Source: Pinus tabuliformis (taxonomy: Eukaryota > Streptophyta > Pinopsida > Pinales > Pinaceae). Taken from it: a stretch of DNA of 64,000 nucleotides. The position numbers were made by a program, and so were the translations under genes. This document shows positions 43,633-55,655 of the stretch, in pieces (positions within the stretch are counted from its first letter, which is position 1; each line of letters begins with the position of its first letter). The notes under the pieces are model-generated. The model did no database searches. It saw only the letters and a list, made by a program, of their open reading frames with translations, and was not told the origin of the DNA. The stretch lies in assembly GCA_031772625.1 (NCBI GenBank), contig CM062820.1, positions 315,860,783 to 315,924,782 of the forward strand, written 5' to 3'.

Positions 43633-44734
43633 TGTTGTGGGGAAAAATGCCTATGCAGGACGATCCTATCCACCTAAGGTGTGACAGTACCTTAGCAACA
43701 AACGAATACAGCTACTTCGGTTTCTTCCTTTATGAAATATGAAAGAGAGGAGATTGGTAGACTTACCGTTATCTTCCGGTTGTCCCTCGATCTAGATCCT
43801 CTCCTCTTTGGGTGTCCACAGCTACTTGCCTCCTCGCTCGCTCAAGAGAACAGCTACTCGATTCCCACGAGATCACAAGAGAACAGCTACCTGTGACAAG
43901 AGAACAGCTACTTGCGACAAGAGAAGGACACAACACAAAGGCAAATATACATATTCATAAATGATTCAGGATTAGAAGTAAATCAAATATACTAATGCAA
44001 ATCATACAAAATACACCAGCATATAGGAAAGAACCAAGAAGCTTTATTGATTGATAAACAAGGTTCAGGAAGAGATACAACCCATAGGGCTCCAACCCAG
44101 CATCTCCTTCCCAGCAGAATGGAATTCCTTCTTCAGCTCCCTTCAAAGCATAAACACCCAATGATCCAACCTCAAACCAACAACAATTCTTTGCAATCAC
44201 AAAATTCCAGCCTCCCTTGACCTCATGGAGAGAGATCTATATATAGGAGTTTTGGAGAGAGGATGAGTCAGCTTGAGGCTGGTATGAAACTGACTAGTGT
44301 CCTCTCCCACTTCAGTTCTTGAGTCCACTTGGAGGTTCTTGCTTCCACTTGGAGATTTGGAACCTCTTACTCATCACCAGTCGAATTCCTTGATGCAAGT
44401 GTCATTTTGGAAGCTTCCTGAGTATTGACACCTTGAGAAATGAGCTTGCCACTTGTCCAGTTACGCTCAGCGCAGGTAGCCTTTGTTGCAGTTGACATTC
44501 AACGCAGGTAGACAGTGGAGCAGTTGACATTCAGCGCAGATGCTCAGTGGAGCAGTTGACATGATCCAGAATTGGCTTGTTTTTTAGTGTTTTCAGGTGG
44601 AGAACTTTTGTGAATTGCTGTGGTTTGCTGGCCTTGTTCCTCTAGGGGTAGGAACAACATGTTTAGGGACTTTGGATCCCTTGATTATTGACATTTCATG
44701 CTCAGTGATGCAAGGCACAAAAATGTCTATAACA
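43633..44734 (-). repeat. E8 5' LTR
   Basis: 1102 bp, nearly identical to 29625-30726; TATA on the minus strand at 44237-44246. An 81-codon open frame in both LTRs has no family match and is probably chance. Confidence 0.95.
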
Positions 44735-45000
44735 GCATCAGCAAATAGTTCAATGACTGCGCTATATTCTGCTATATTGTTCGTTGTTTGACATAGACAT
44801 ATCCCGTGAATAGAGACTAGCTCATTACTGGGTGAATAGATAACCCAGGCTGCAGAAGATAAATTCAAAGTACTACGACTAGCGCCATTAGCAAAGCCAA
44901 TGTAAGTCAGATAAAACGTCGACATCTGTAAATCAAGTGTAAAAACAAGATAAGCAGAAGAAGTAGTAAAAAACATTAATCTACCACACATACCTAAAAA
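44735..45000 (-). pseudogene. E7 archaeal-type RNase H, N-terminal part
   Basis: Minus-strand IGFANGASRSTLNLSSAAWV then QTTNNIAEYSAVIELFADA, matching the E8 copy but with N for the first catalytic aspartate (FANG for YADG). It stops at the E8 insertion (TSD GCATC at 44735-44739) and continues at 29624. Confidence 0.82.
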
Positions 45001-45031
45001 TGGTAAATAATATACAAATCTTCACCAAAAT

Positions 45032-46150
45032 TTATGCAAAATATTTCTTTAGGTGAAGACCATTTCTGGGCTTTCCCAAAGAAACACCATTGTAATCAAT
45101 TAGCTCATAGGCACCTTTAGATAATACACATTTTATGATGTAAGGGCCATGCCACATGGGTTCGAATTTCCCTACACATAGCTTGTCATGAGCTTGTTCA
45201 TATACCAAGACTAGGTCACCTTCTGAATAGGTATGAGGATTAATTTCTGATCGTATTGGGCTTTGACATGTTTCTGGTGAGCGTCTCTAGCCAATACGAC
45301 ATTACAATGATTTTCATCTAAATGGGCTAAGTGTACAAAGCGTTCTTCATTGGCAGATTTAGCTGGTAAAAATTCAATACCTAATTTAAGAGATGGAATT
45401 TAAAATTCAATAGGTAATATGGCTTCCAAACCATAAACAAGTTGAAAAGGGCTAAAATCGATCGATGCTTTTACATTAGTGTGGTAAGCCCATAGTGCTG
45501 AAAATAGAATAGAGTGCCAGTTTCCTTTATGGATGCCAACTATCTGTTTAATCATATTGGTTAAAACTTTATTGACAACTTTGACCTGACCATTAGCTTG
45601 TGGATAATACGGAGTAGAGCTATCATGGTGGAGGCCAAGTTGTGCGGATAGTTCGACCATCATAAAGTTGCGAAAATGACTACCATGGTTTGTAACAATA
45701 GCTTGTGGGACGCCAAACTAAGCAATCACATGACTGAAAATGAAAGTAGTTGCAATTTCGCGTCATCACTATATGTAGGCATCATCTCGGCCCATTTTGT
45801 AAAGTAATCGACTGTAAGGATGATATATCCATGCTCCCCAACCGAGTGAGGGTTACAAGTGACAAAGTCAATTCCCCATTTGCCAAAAGGACCAAAAAAT
45901 ATGATTGGGTGAAGAGGAGCGGGAGGTGCTTGCATTTTGCGATCCTAAATTTGGCAATTATGGCATTTTCAGACTGTAGTGATGCAATCTTTAAACATTG
46001 AAGGCCAAAAATAACCAGCGCGTAATATATTTTAGGGAAAAGCATACCTAGACATGTGATCGCCACATGCTCCAAAGTGGCAGTCATTCAAATTTTTTTT
46101 GGCTTCTTCAAGAGTTAAACAACGTCGGAATACAGAATCGGCACCATGAT
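45032..46150 (-). pseudogene. E7 integrase
   Basis: Same layout as E8: zinc finger region (NDCHFGACGDHMSRY), WGIDFVTCNPHSVGEHGYII, and 45663-45400 with YYPQANGQVKVVNKVL, where the catalytic glutamate of VEA is V (VKV). C-terminus YNGVSLGKPRNGLHLKKYFA, stop at 45032. Several stops and frameshifts, so inactive. Confidence 0.85.
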
Positions 46151-47431
46151 GATAAAGAGTGTCGCCAATAATGTTGTATTGTTGGGATTGGTATTGGATT
46201 CGCCAACAACCATTTTTGGATAACTGAGGCCTAAAAGGTTGTGTTTGGATATATATAATGATGTCTCCATACCACAGATCAAGCACACTAATAAGAAAGA
46301 GAGATTCGTTAGCAAAATAATCTTCTGCTACAGTTTCTATATTAGTATGGGGGAAGTCACACAATAGTTCGGCGAAAACCAAGGATTTCTTTGATTTGGA
46401 TTTTTCAAATTCCAGATCAAACTCTTGTAAAATGACTATCCACTTCGATTATTTCCCCCCTAGCAGTTGCTTCATGAGAATATACATCATAGGGTTGCAA
46501 TTTGAAATGACAGTCATTTTTAGGAGAAGTATATAGTGACAAAATCGTTGAACAACTTTCATAGCTGCCAAGGATAGATTTTCCACATGTTCGTATTTAA
46601 TCTTAGTTTTAGTGAGATGCCTACTCAAGTAGTAAATCACATGTTCACTGCTAGAATCATCCTCTTTGACTAACACCATTCCAATGGTGGCATCAGATAC
46701 AACTAAGTACAAAAAGTAGTGTCGATGATAATCGGGTGGATGCAGTAAAGGTGCATTAGTCAGTGCATGATTTAATGCATCAAAAGCTTTATCAACAAGC
46801 TCATCCTAGAAAAATGGAATATTGTTTTTCAATAGTCGAGTAAAACCCTATGTTATTTCAACATAACTGTGGATGAATCTTTGCAAAAAGTTTTCTTTCC
46901 CTTGCTAACTTTGTAGTTGAGTCAGGCTAGAAGAAGCAGGAAAATTCAAAATTGCTTCTACTTTGAGAGGATAGACATGAATTCCTTCCTTTGAAATGAT
47001 GACATCTAGAGGGTGACCAGATTGCACACAAAAAACACATTTGTGCGGATTCAAGCAAATATTTTAATGCCTACACCTAATGAAAATCTCTTTTAAGTGC
47101 ATTGGGTGATCCTGTCGTTTCATGGAATGAGTCGGGAGGTCATCTAAATAAGGCTGAAGAATATGCTTGATATTGTGGAATGCGTAAGACATTGCTCGTT
47201 GAAAATATATGCCAACATTTTTTAGGCCAAATGGGAGTTTGCGATAAGAAAAAGTTGCCCATGGGAATATAAATGTGGTTTTATATTGATCGGCAGGGAG
47301 TACGTTTATCTGATTGTAGCCAGAAAATCTATCCATAAAGTAAAAAATTTCATTTTCGGCATAGTCATTGATAATTTTGTTGATATACAGAGGTGGATAA
47401 TTGTCCTTGGGAAAAGCTTTATTGATATCTC
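46151..47431 (-). pseudogene. E7 RT (C-terminal part) and RNase H
   Basis: Open from 47431 side: DINKAFPKDNYPPLYINKII, FMDRFSGYNQINVLPADQYK, YLDDLPTHSMKRQDHPMHLK, then worn thumb region and RNase H 46712-46449 (MYLVVSDATIGMVLVK), again lacking the first aspartate. The G run GGGGGG before AAATAA near 46455 keeps the frame that E8 has lost. The N-terminal RT part is at 55205. Confidence 0.85.
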
Positions 47432-48462
47432 TGTTATAGACATTTTTGGGCACTGCAACCCCAATCATATATGTTTACAAACCAAGGACTCCTGATTCCC
47501 TAAAAGTGTTGTTTCATGCCCTAAAGGAACAAGGTCAGCTGATTACATCATCTCCCAGAAGTTATCCACAGGAAACTACTCAGAACTAGTCAAAACTGGA
47601 CCATACAGGTTGCTCAGTGCTAAGGGTGTGATGCATGTCACCTACCCAGTGTAAAAGGTGCGATGCATAATGAAAAGCCCTTCTGTAGGGTGCGATGGGT
47701 GATAGTGGACAAATGGCAGAGACAGTTTGCGAGGTGGATGATCATAGAATCTTCCAGAAACTTCTCCTGTGACACTTGCCTCTCTAAATTCACCTAGGGA
47801 TGAGTAAGAGATCATCAATCTCCAAGTGGAACCAAGAACTATCAGAGAAAAGAGACTAATCAAAATCCCAGAAGCTGACTCACCTCCCTACAATCATCTA
47901 TATATGGATCCCTCATCCCAGAGATCCAGAGGCTGAAATTTTGTATCTTGCAAGGAAGTGCTGTTGGTTTCCTGGTGGAATATCATAGTGTTGGGTGATC
48001 TAAGCTTTTCATGAGGTGAAGAAGGGCTTTCATGCTGGGAGGATGATGCTGGGTCAGAACAATGGGTTGTAATCCTCATAATCTTCATATTAATAAAGCT
48101 ATTCAAGTTTTCCTCCACATTCTTGTATGTCTGATAGTATATGCATTTGTGTGGTCAATATATATCTGGTCCTATATTGTTTATGATTGTAGATCTCTGC
48201 ACTTTGAAGGTATTATGCTACTTTGACTTTACAGGTACTCTTTGAAGCGGAGCGGTCAAGGGAGAAGCAACAAAGACTGGTCGGTGAGGAGAAGGAACAA
48301 GCAAAGATTCGAGCGAAGGAATGAGGTTGGTATTCTTTGATCTTCTCCTATCTACTTCTCATAAAGGAAAATGAGAATAACTTTAATCTGTTTGTTTCTA
48401 AGATAGCTACCCGTCTTAGTGGGACTAGCAGCTCTGCATAGACACTAGATTTCCAGATAACA
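47432..48462 (+). repeat. E9 5' LTR
   Basis: 1031 bp, TGTTATAGACATTTTTGG to TTCCAGATAACA. TATA at 47899-47906 and AATAAA at 48092-48097. Contains GGGTGTGATGCAT (47624-47636) and AGGTGCGATGCAT (47656-47668), repeated in the leader. Confidence 0.92.
47899..47906 (+). promoter_or_regulatory. TATA box of E9 LTR
   Basis: CATCTATATATGGATCC; same site in the 3' LTR at 54638-54645. Confidence 0.6.
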
Positions 48463-48465
48463 AAA

Positions 48466-48483
48466 TGGTGACTCTACTGGGGA
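48466..48483 (+). other. E9 primer-binding site
   Basis: TGGTGACTCTACTGGGGA, three bases after the LTR, two mismatches from the E8 site. Confidence 0.8.
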
Positions 48484-50204
48484 GTGAATAGATTGTTTGC
48501 TTGTCTATATTTTTTTGTTTCATAAACTTACAGACGGAGCCTGAAGTTAATCCAGCTAGCCTTCGAACTGCATTTTCTATGCAAGTGCAAAGTAGATCAA
48601 TGCTGCTTCAGTCTATCTTCGGGTTTTGTTTATAAACTGAAAAATTGATTTGCAAACATCCTAATTTCCCTAGTGGTGGATCTAGTAACCTCATTAGATT
48701 AGCCCCTGTGATTTCTATTTACTGACTATCATTAGCTCGGCCTAAATCCCTGAAATAAGCTGAAAACTGTGACCAAGAACCAAGTTGAAGTCTCGTCCCT
48801 GGACCATTGCACTTTCTCCTCTTGGGAATTTGGATGCATCGCACCTCCCGTGTGCAGTAGGTGCGCTGCATTGCACTTTCCCTGTGTTGCAGGTGTGCTG
48901 ATTAGATAAGACTTCTTCTGCTCTCAGACTTTGGTTTCTGTGTTCACTCTCTTCAGCTTTATTTAGGAGTTTCGCTGTCTGTGATCAATATACCACTATG
49001 GAAACTCCCTTCGTTTGCGTGATTCCGCCTCCATAGTACAAAGAATTGTGAATGTTTTTATGTATTGTGCGCCATTTACAGTTCTCTTTTACAAAAAGTA
49101 ACGTAATCAAACTGTTGTCTTTTGATTTGGAAGTGTCGCAAGTGTCGTTTTCAGTCAAAGAAAAGAATTCTATTGTTCTTGATGGTCGATTATACAATTA
49201 ATCTTGTATTTGATTTGAATTAGTAGTTTTTCAAGTGTCGAAAGTAGTTTTCAATTCAAAATAGCAAAGTGTCGTCATTATCTTCCTTTCGTTTTTGAAG
49301 AGAAATTTGTTAGTACTGTCGCTTTGAAAAGATAATTCAGATTTGTACTTAGCATTCTTCTTGTCATTCACACATTAAGAAAGCTGAAAACAAATACATG
49401 CATGTGCATTTGAATTTAGACTGCTTGTTGGTTTGATTTAGGACAGTGCATCTAGTGTGTGCTCTTTGCTCTATGTTGAAAGAATATCATCTCTCTTTCT
49501 TTAGTAGCTAGGATTTTCATTGCAAAAATAAGATTAAATGATTGTTTATCATCTTAGATTGCATTTTAGGAATTTTATATCTACATCACGCGGTGAACCT
49601 GAAAGGCAAATTTCTTAAGAAAGATCAATTTCAAAATAAATTCAATGAACATAAAAATGCTTTGGAACCTAACGCACAACATCTAGAAGTCTAGGCTAGA
49701 GACGTATTTCGGCGTCGTAAAGCCTGGTAACTATCGCTTTCATTGTTGGTTGGGCGATTCCTCCTCTTTGAGATGACAAGTGCTAGTATGGACTTGTGCT
49801 CCCACGTACCGTCGAGTATATATTGGAAGACCACAATAGGCTATATCCTTTATCCATAGGAAGCCGTGTCTGTCGCCCTATCGATCGCAATGCACTGAAC
49901 ACAGCATTCGGGAAGATTGACTGCTGTACCGTAAAAAGTATTCTGCAGTTTTGCGATTGGTTTGGTAATCCCTCTGTCTAGATTTCCAGAGTAGTCTCTT
50001 TCGTTCCTTTTCAGACTCGTTAAAGGAAAAGGTCCATCTGAGCACTTGTCACTTCAGGCTCATTAAAAATCGAAGACGACTAGAGTCATCTTTTGTTTTT
50101 TCTCGACTCTTAAAAATTGAAAAAACAAGTTGTGTCAAAGTGTCTAAAATTTATTTTAATCGGAACAATATCACTATTCTCGTGTTGGTCTTAGGTTGAG
50201 GAAA
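48484..50204 (+). other. E9 leader
   Basis: No coding region. Contains the inverted repeat ATGCATCGCACCT/AGGTGCGCTGCAT (48834-48846 with 48859-48871), stem-loops CCTTTTC/GAAAAGG (50006-50012 with 50026-50032) and TTGTTTTTTC/GAAAAAACAA (50093-50102 with 50119-50128), and a block shared with the E8 leader (about 49480-49980). Confidence 0.7.
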
Positions 50205-51041
50205 ATGGAGTCCACCAACCAAGGATTTCCCCTTGGAGGAAATCCTAGTCCTTTCTCCTCTTGGGGAGATGTTGGTGCACCTCATATGGCTACATTCTCA
50301 CTTCCAGGATTGACGATTGGCTTGCCAATAACGCTCTTCTCGACCTCTGTCGTTCAGAACACCGTGATTCCTGAACAATCAAGTTAGCAACTAGATGATA
50401 CTAAAGTTACCCCCCAACCTTCTACTTCGTCCGATTCTCCCTCTCCTCCTTCCTCTTCGCTTGATGAAGCTGGTAAAGCCAAAAATCAAGTAACTAAGAA
50501 GGAGAAGAAGGGGAAGGAGAAGAAAGAAAAGAAGAAGAAGGAGCCAAAGGCAAAAAGGGGTAACCATGCGTCGTCTAGCGAAAATCCACACACTGCACCA
50601 TCCAAACCTAAATCTCCATGTGTCATTTGCAAAGGAGACCACTATCATCGAGATTGTCCTTGCATCCCTCGGATTTTAAGGGACTGGTATCCTCGTTTGC
50701 ACAATCCGGTGTCATCAACCTCTGAAGATCATGTTGAAAGTACACCGTCAACTAGTGAAAACGAAGTATTTGGACAAAAAAGGAAATGCAAATTTCCTTG
50801 TAAACTGTGTGAAGGTGGTCACGTCGTCCACCATTGTCTCTTCCTAGAAAAAGATAAAAGAGTCTTGGATAACCGTCCTGCTTCACCGCTACAGCTTCCT
50901 CCTGGATACAAGAAACTCTTGCCGAGTCCATCACTAGTTGAAAATCTGACTGACACGCCATTGTGGTCGGTCGAAGCATCTATCATTGAAGATAAACCCG
51001 CTGAATCCATACCAGCAAAAGTCAAAAGGTTGAGGTGGTAG
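50205..51041 (+). pseudogene. E9 gag remnant with two zinc knuckles
   Basis: ATG 50205 (MESTNQGFPLGGNPSPFSSW), in-frame TAG at 50385, then the same frame continues QLDDTKVTPQPSTSSDSPSP, a lysine-rich stretch (KKEKKGKEKKEKKKKEP), knuckle-like CVICKGDHYHRDC (near 50618) and CKLCEGGHVVHHC (near 50800), ending at 51041. The capsid domain found in E8 gag is missing. The protein could still bind RNA if the TAG were read through. Overlaps the next ORF by seven bases. Confidence 0.75.
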
Positions 51042-51652
51042 TCGACCCGGTTTTGTCTTTGGAAGGTCCATCTTCAGATGATACAATCACCGAAGAGAAT
51101 GAGAACGACATCGTTCAAATTCTTTTCGTAAACAAAGACTCCGATGAACATGGGGGCAATCTACCCATTCCTTTACCGCAAGAAGGAAGTTCATCAGAGT
51201 CATATCCTGCCGTCTATTCGGTCCCACCTCTAAGCAACCTAGTCGTTTCTTTCGATTGGAATCTACTAGGCAGACCCCGTTTACCGGCTAATGTACCATT
51301 CCGAATCATTGTACAAGCTTACAAAATGATCATGGTCGGTACCATCATAGATGAAGGGGCTTTTGTGATTATCCTTTCCTCAACTGCTTGGAAAGTGCTT
51401 GGTTCACCATCGCTTCTACCTGAGATGAGAAATCTGATAGGCTTCGACAAAGGAACCAGTCGACCGTTAGGGATCCTCCCCAATGTGCCTATAACATTGA
51501 GAAGGAAAACCGTTTATATGAACGTAATGGTAGTCCAAGGACCTCTAGACTATAATCTACTCCTCGAGCATGACTATATTTATTGCATGGGAGCCATTGT
51601 CTCCTCACTCTTTCGAGTAATGTGTTTTCTGCATGAAGGCCGAGTGGTCTAA
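51035..51652 (+). pseudogene. E9 protease region
   Basis: 205 codons. VSFDWNLLGRPRLPANVPFR, then TIIDEGAFVIILSSTAWKVL with the aspartate kept (IIDEGA), where E8 has IINEGA, and PLDYNLLLEHDYIYCMGAIV, the second conserved retropepsin block. It is offset by one frame from gag, so a +1 or -1 shift is needed or the frame is broken. Ends at a TAA without RT. Confidence 0.75.
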
Positions 51653-54157
51653 CTCGTAGACCAGCTTTCGTTCCCTGGATCACACATAGATAATAGTCAA
51701 ATGCCATCCCTAAATGGTCTTTTCACGCAAGGAATGTCTCATCAATCTCCAGTTTGTCCACCTAAATAACGCGAGTAATTCGGGGGGTCATGACTGAAAC
51801 CCAGGGGGCATGCGCCCTAGTCTGCTCCGGCAGGAAAACTCTAGGTATAGAGTAAGTTTTGGCGGAGGATATATGACTAGTCTAACACTCGTCCGTATAG
51901 GAAAATGGGATTAAACTGGATAAGATACCTCTGTTAGAAGGTATGCCTTTCCTGATAGAACGAATGTTTTGTTTGCAAATTGAGGGGTAACCTGTATAAG
52001 GTAGGCCTTTCCTGATGAAGCAAACGTTTTGTTTGCAAATTGAGGGGTAACCTCGAAACTCTACTTCACTATACCTGGGGGCATGAAAACCTTTTTGCGT
52101 GCAATTGAAGAGCAACCATTTATTTTCTTAGTTTGTAGGCTCTCAAACCCTTTAAACTCGTAGGATTGGTCATTCCTAGCTTACATAAAGGAAGGATATG
52201 GAGCAAAGCTTCGAAAGGTGCAAGCTCCATAAAAATGGAATCTATCGATGAGACATCCTTATCAAATGAAGTTCAAGCTCATTAAAAATTAAACCTAAGC
52301 AATGAGCAAATGTTTCCCCAGAGTTTAAGCTCATTAAAAAATGAACCAATCTCCGGTAAATAACCATTGTGAATGCATTATCATTAGCTTTTGAGCCTTG
52401 GTCATGTTCTCATCATCACCTCCACTCTGTTTTAGCTGATCATACGCCTCCATTTGATTGTTTACCCCTTTTGAGGAACATCTGCGAAGAGTGATTCTGT
52501 TAGCCATCCTTGTGACACTGCCGTGATTGGAAAATTCCAAACATTACCTGGAATCAATTGCTACCTGAAATTATCACTCGTTCCTAAAAAACGAGTCTCC
52601 TTTAAGCTCTTTTCGTCTGACTCGTAAAATATGAAAAGATTGCCAAGCAGTTGGCCTCTCTAGCTCATTAAAGCTTCCGGGAGTGCTATTCCTCCTTTAG
52701 ATTTTAATCTTTTTGGACTTGAGGGATTATTACACAAAAAGATCGAGCGCTTGTTTTGTTCGGCTCATTAAAATTATCGAAAATTCATCCCTTTCGTATT
52801 ATTTTATACTTTTTTGGACTTAAGGGATTATATGACGAAAAAGGATTATTGGAGTTTCCTTTACGTCCCTTTCAGACTCTCTAAAATTGAAAAGGACTGA
52901 GTTATCTTTGTCGCTAAACTCGTTAAAACCAATAGCGACAAACTTGTCCATATAGATAAGAACGAGTCTCACTGTCGCTAGGCTCGTTAAAACATAGTGA
53001 TGGGTTTGCCCAAATGGAAAATTATAGAACAAGCATATGTTATCCTCCTCAAGCTTGATAAAAATAAAGAGGTACTGGTCAGCAATGACTGGGGAAAAAT
53101 TGGGAAGAAAACTTGAAGAAACTCTATTGGTAGCAAAGTCGCTCTTGAACATGAAACTTTCACTCCATGTCCAAGCCGGGTTGGGTTATTCCATTCACCG
53201 ATCATATTACCATTGGTCCATCGTACCATCCATCTTTGGGGTTAACACTACCAATCCATTCCAAGTGTCACCGATATGTTCAAGAGAAGTCGATCAGAGA
53301 ATTCACTAACCTATATTGTGTCTCATCCGCTGCAATACCTTTATGCTTCATTCTTTCATGACCGCCACCCTGAACCCTGTATCATCAGATCGTTTTCACC
53401 TCCAAAAGTCATTTGCTCCATTTTGTGTCATATATGTGGGATTCATTAAAGCCCTCCTCCGATGGGTCACTTCTTCTCGACATTAGCTCATTATCCAAGA
53501 AGTCGACCTAGGAACAACCCTTTCAGTACTTTGAAGCTTGCATGCCTCAATGGCAAGTTTCTCACTTTCGGCCACAGGTTTACATCAATGGCCTTCGATC
53601 GAGAGATTTTGCGTGGTGTTCGATGCCAAGTCCCATTCTCACACCACGTGAATTGTATTGCCGTACCTTGAGGGTCATCATCATTATCGGTGATTCCTCT
53701 CGCGCCTTTTAACAGCTTACATCATTGGCTGGTAATCAGGCGATGTCTTTCCATGTTCGACTCCAGAACATTTTTCACATGGATCGACTTGTACTTCGGG
53801 CGAAGATTGGACGAGTTTGAAGACCCTGGATCTAGTTTCATCCATCCAGGCTGCGATATATTCAGGAAAATAAAGACATAAAATGTACATCATTGCTGCA
53901 CAGATGATCATCTGGATCAAAGGATGATGGCTCTATCAGAATCATCAGTTTGCTACATAGACGGTTGTCTGTCCTATGTACATGAAGATGAATTTATAAA
54001 GCTGAGCATGGGAATGCCCACCTCAGCTAGATCATGAAAATATTATGAAGATAATTTATTGTATTGTATCTTATTACAGGTCGCCTTCCATTTCGAAAAA
54101 CCTCGGATCCTCATGATAAAGCATTTCACCCGACATCAAAAGATTAACGACCTCATG
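51653..54157 (+). other. E9 trailer
   Basis: No coding region. From about 52150 it matches the E8 trailer in reverse. Stem-loops include TCTTTTC/GAAAAGA (52608-52639), ATCTTTTTG/CAAAAAGAT (52707-52743), TTCG/CGAA around GGCTCATTAAAATTAT (52759-52781) and TTTGTCGCTA/TAGCGACAAA around AACTCGTTAAAACCAA (52907-52942). Confidence 0.72.
51941..52053. repeat. 60-bp tandem duplication in E9 trailer
   Basis: Two copies of a unit containing CCTTTCCTGAT...GTTTTGTTTGCAAATTG, period 60 bp. Confidence 0.88.
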
Positions 54158-54171
54158 CTTTAGGGGGCAAC
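54158..54171 (+). other. E9 polypurine tract
   Basis: CTTTAGGGGGCAAC immediately before the 3' LTR. Confidence 0.88.
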
Positions 54172-55204
54172 TGTTATAGACATTTTTGGGCACTGCAACC
54201 CCAAACATATATGTATATAAACCAAGGACTCCTGAGTCCCTAAAAGTGTTGTTTCATGCCCTAAAGGAACAAGGTCAGCTGATTACATCATCTCCCAGAA
54301 GTTCTCCACAGGAAACTGCTCAGAACTGGTCAAAACTGGACCATACAGGTTGCTCAGTGCTAAGGGTGCGATGCATCTCACCTGCCCAATGTAAAAGGTG
54401 CTATGCATACTGAAAAGCCCTTATGTAGGGTTCGATGGGCGAGAGTGGACAAATGGCAGAGACAGTTTGTGAGGTGGATGATCATAGAATCTTCCAGAAA
54501 CTTCTCTTATGACACTTGCCTCTCTGAATTTTCCCAGGGATGAGTAAGAGATCATCAATCTCCAAGTGGAACCAAGAAATATCAGAGAGAAGACACTAAT
54601 CAAAATCCCAAAAGCTGACTCACTCCCTGCAATCATCTATATATGGATCCCTCATCCCAGAGATCCAGAGGCTGAAATTTTGTATCTTATAAGGAAGTGT
54701 TGTTGGTTTCCTGGTGGAATATCATAGTGTTGGGTGATCTAAGCTTTTCATGAGGTGAAGAAGGGCTTTCATGCTGGGAGGATGACGCTGGGTCAGAAAA
54801 TGGGTTGTAATCCTCTCTTCTAATCTTCATATTAATAAAGCTATTCAAGTTTTCCTCCACATTCTTGTATGTCTGATAGTATATGCATTTGTGTGGTCAA
54901 TATATATCTGGTCCTACATTGTTTATGATTGTAGATCTCTGCACTTTGAAGGTATTATGCTGCTTTGACTTTACAGGTACTCTTTGAAGCGGAGTGGTTA
55001 AGGGAGAAGTGGCAAAGACCGGTTGGTGAGGAGAAGGAACAAGCAAAGAACCAAACGAAGGATTGAGGTTGGTATTCTTTGATCTTCTCCTAACTACTTC
55101 TCATAAAGGAAAATGAGAGTAACTTTAATTTGTTTGTTTCTAAGATATCTACTCGTCTTAGTGGGACTAGCAGCTCTGCATAGACACTAGATTTCCCGAT
55201 AACA
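54172..55204 (+). repeat. E9 3' LTR
   Basis: 1033 bp, same ends as the 5' copy with scattered differences (a few per cent by eye). Confidence 0.92.
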
Positions 55205-55655
55205 ATCTTGGTAATCAACACACACTCGAATGCGTAAAATAATTGATACTCAATCAGTTAAAGGAACAGGGTAATTGAATCCTACTTTTAGCAAATTCTC
55301 AACCTTAGTTTCGGTAGCAACAACTTTTCGCAGATGTATAGGACGTAAATCGTTGTCTAACTGGCTTAGCATTCGGATAGGTTTTTATTTCATGTACAAC
55401 AATGCTAAGGTCGATTCGTGGCATCTCTTCGTAGGAACAAGCAAAAATGGCACTAAATTCTTGAAGTAGGGCTTTGTAAGTTGAAATCTCTTCTAACAAA
55501 CAAGAGGCTCGTATATGAATATTTTCAATTATTTTGGGTTTCACTGAGATGTCGATAGGTACTGTTTCCGATATGTTCCCTAAATTCTATTTAGAATTGG
55601 AAGAAAGGGTAGATATTGGATTTTGAGTATTGCAAAGGGTCTTAGATGAAAACAA
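55205..55655 (-). pseudogene. E7 RT, N-terminal part
   Basis: Minus strand: KPKIIENIHIRASCLLEEIS, FACSYEEMPRIDLSIVVHEI and YPNAKPVRQR, then after a frameshift RIRVCVDYQ at the E9 junction. Aligns with E8 residues 110-225. Bounded by the solo LTR at 55656. Confidence 0.82.

Larger units (their letters stand above)
29625..44734 (-). mobile_element. E8: nearly complete Tat-like Ty3 element with antisense gene
   Basis: 15.1 kb with 1102-bp LTRs (29625-30726, 43633-44734) that differ at about seven positions by eye, a perfect TSD GCATC (29620-29624, 44735-44739), an 18-base Arg-type PBS (43612-43629) and a PPT (30727-30739). Minus strand: leader, gag-protease (41893-38288), RT-RNase H (38281-36617), integrase (about 36650-35211), second RNase H (35133-34699). 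Plus strand: spliced antisense gene (33294-34529). Inserted into the second RNase H of E7. Youngest element here, but three in-frame stops and one frameshift suggest it moved with help or decayed since. Confidence 0.95.
47432..55204 (+). mobile_element. E9: non-autonomous Tat-like element, pol lost
   Basis: LTRs 47432-48462 and 54172-55204, TSD ATCTC/ATCTT (47427-47431, 55205-55209; one mismatch), Arg-type PBS 48466-48483 and PPT 54158-54171. The interior holds a gag zinc-knuckle and protease region only (50205-51652). RT, RNase H, integrase and the antisense gene are absent. Leader and trailer are long and resemble those of E8. Inserted into RT of E7. Confidence 0.92.
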
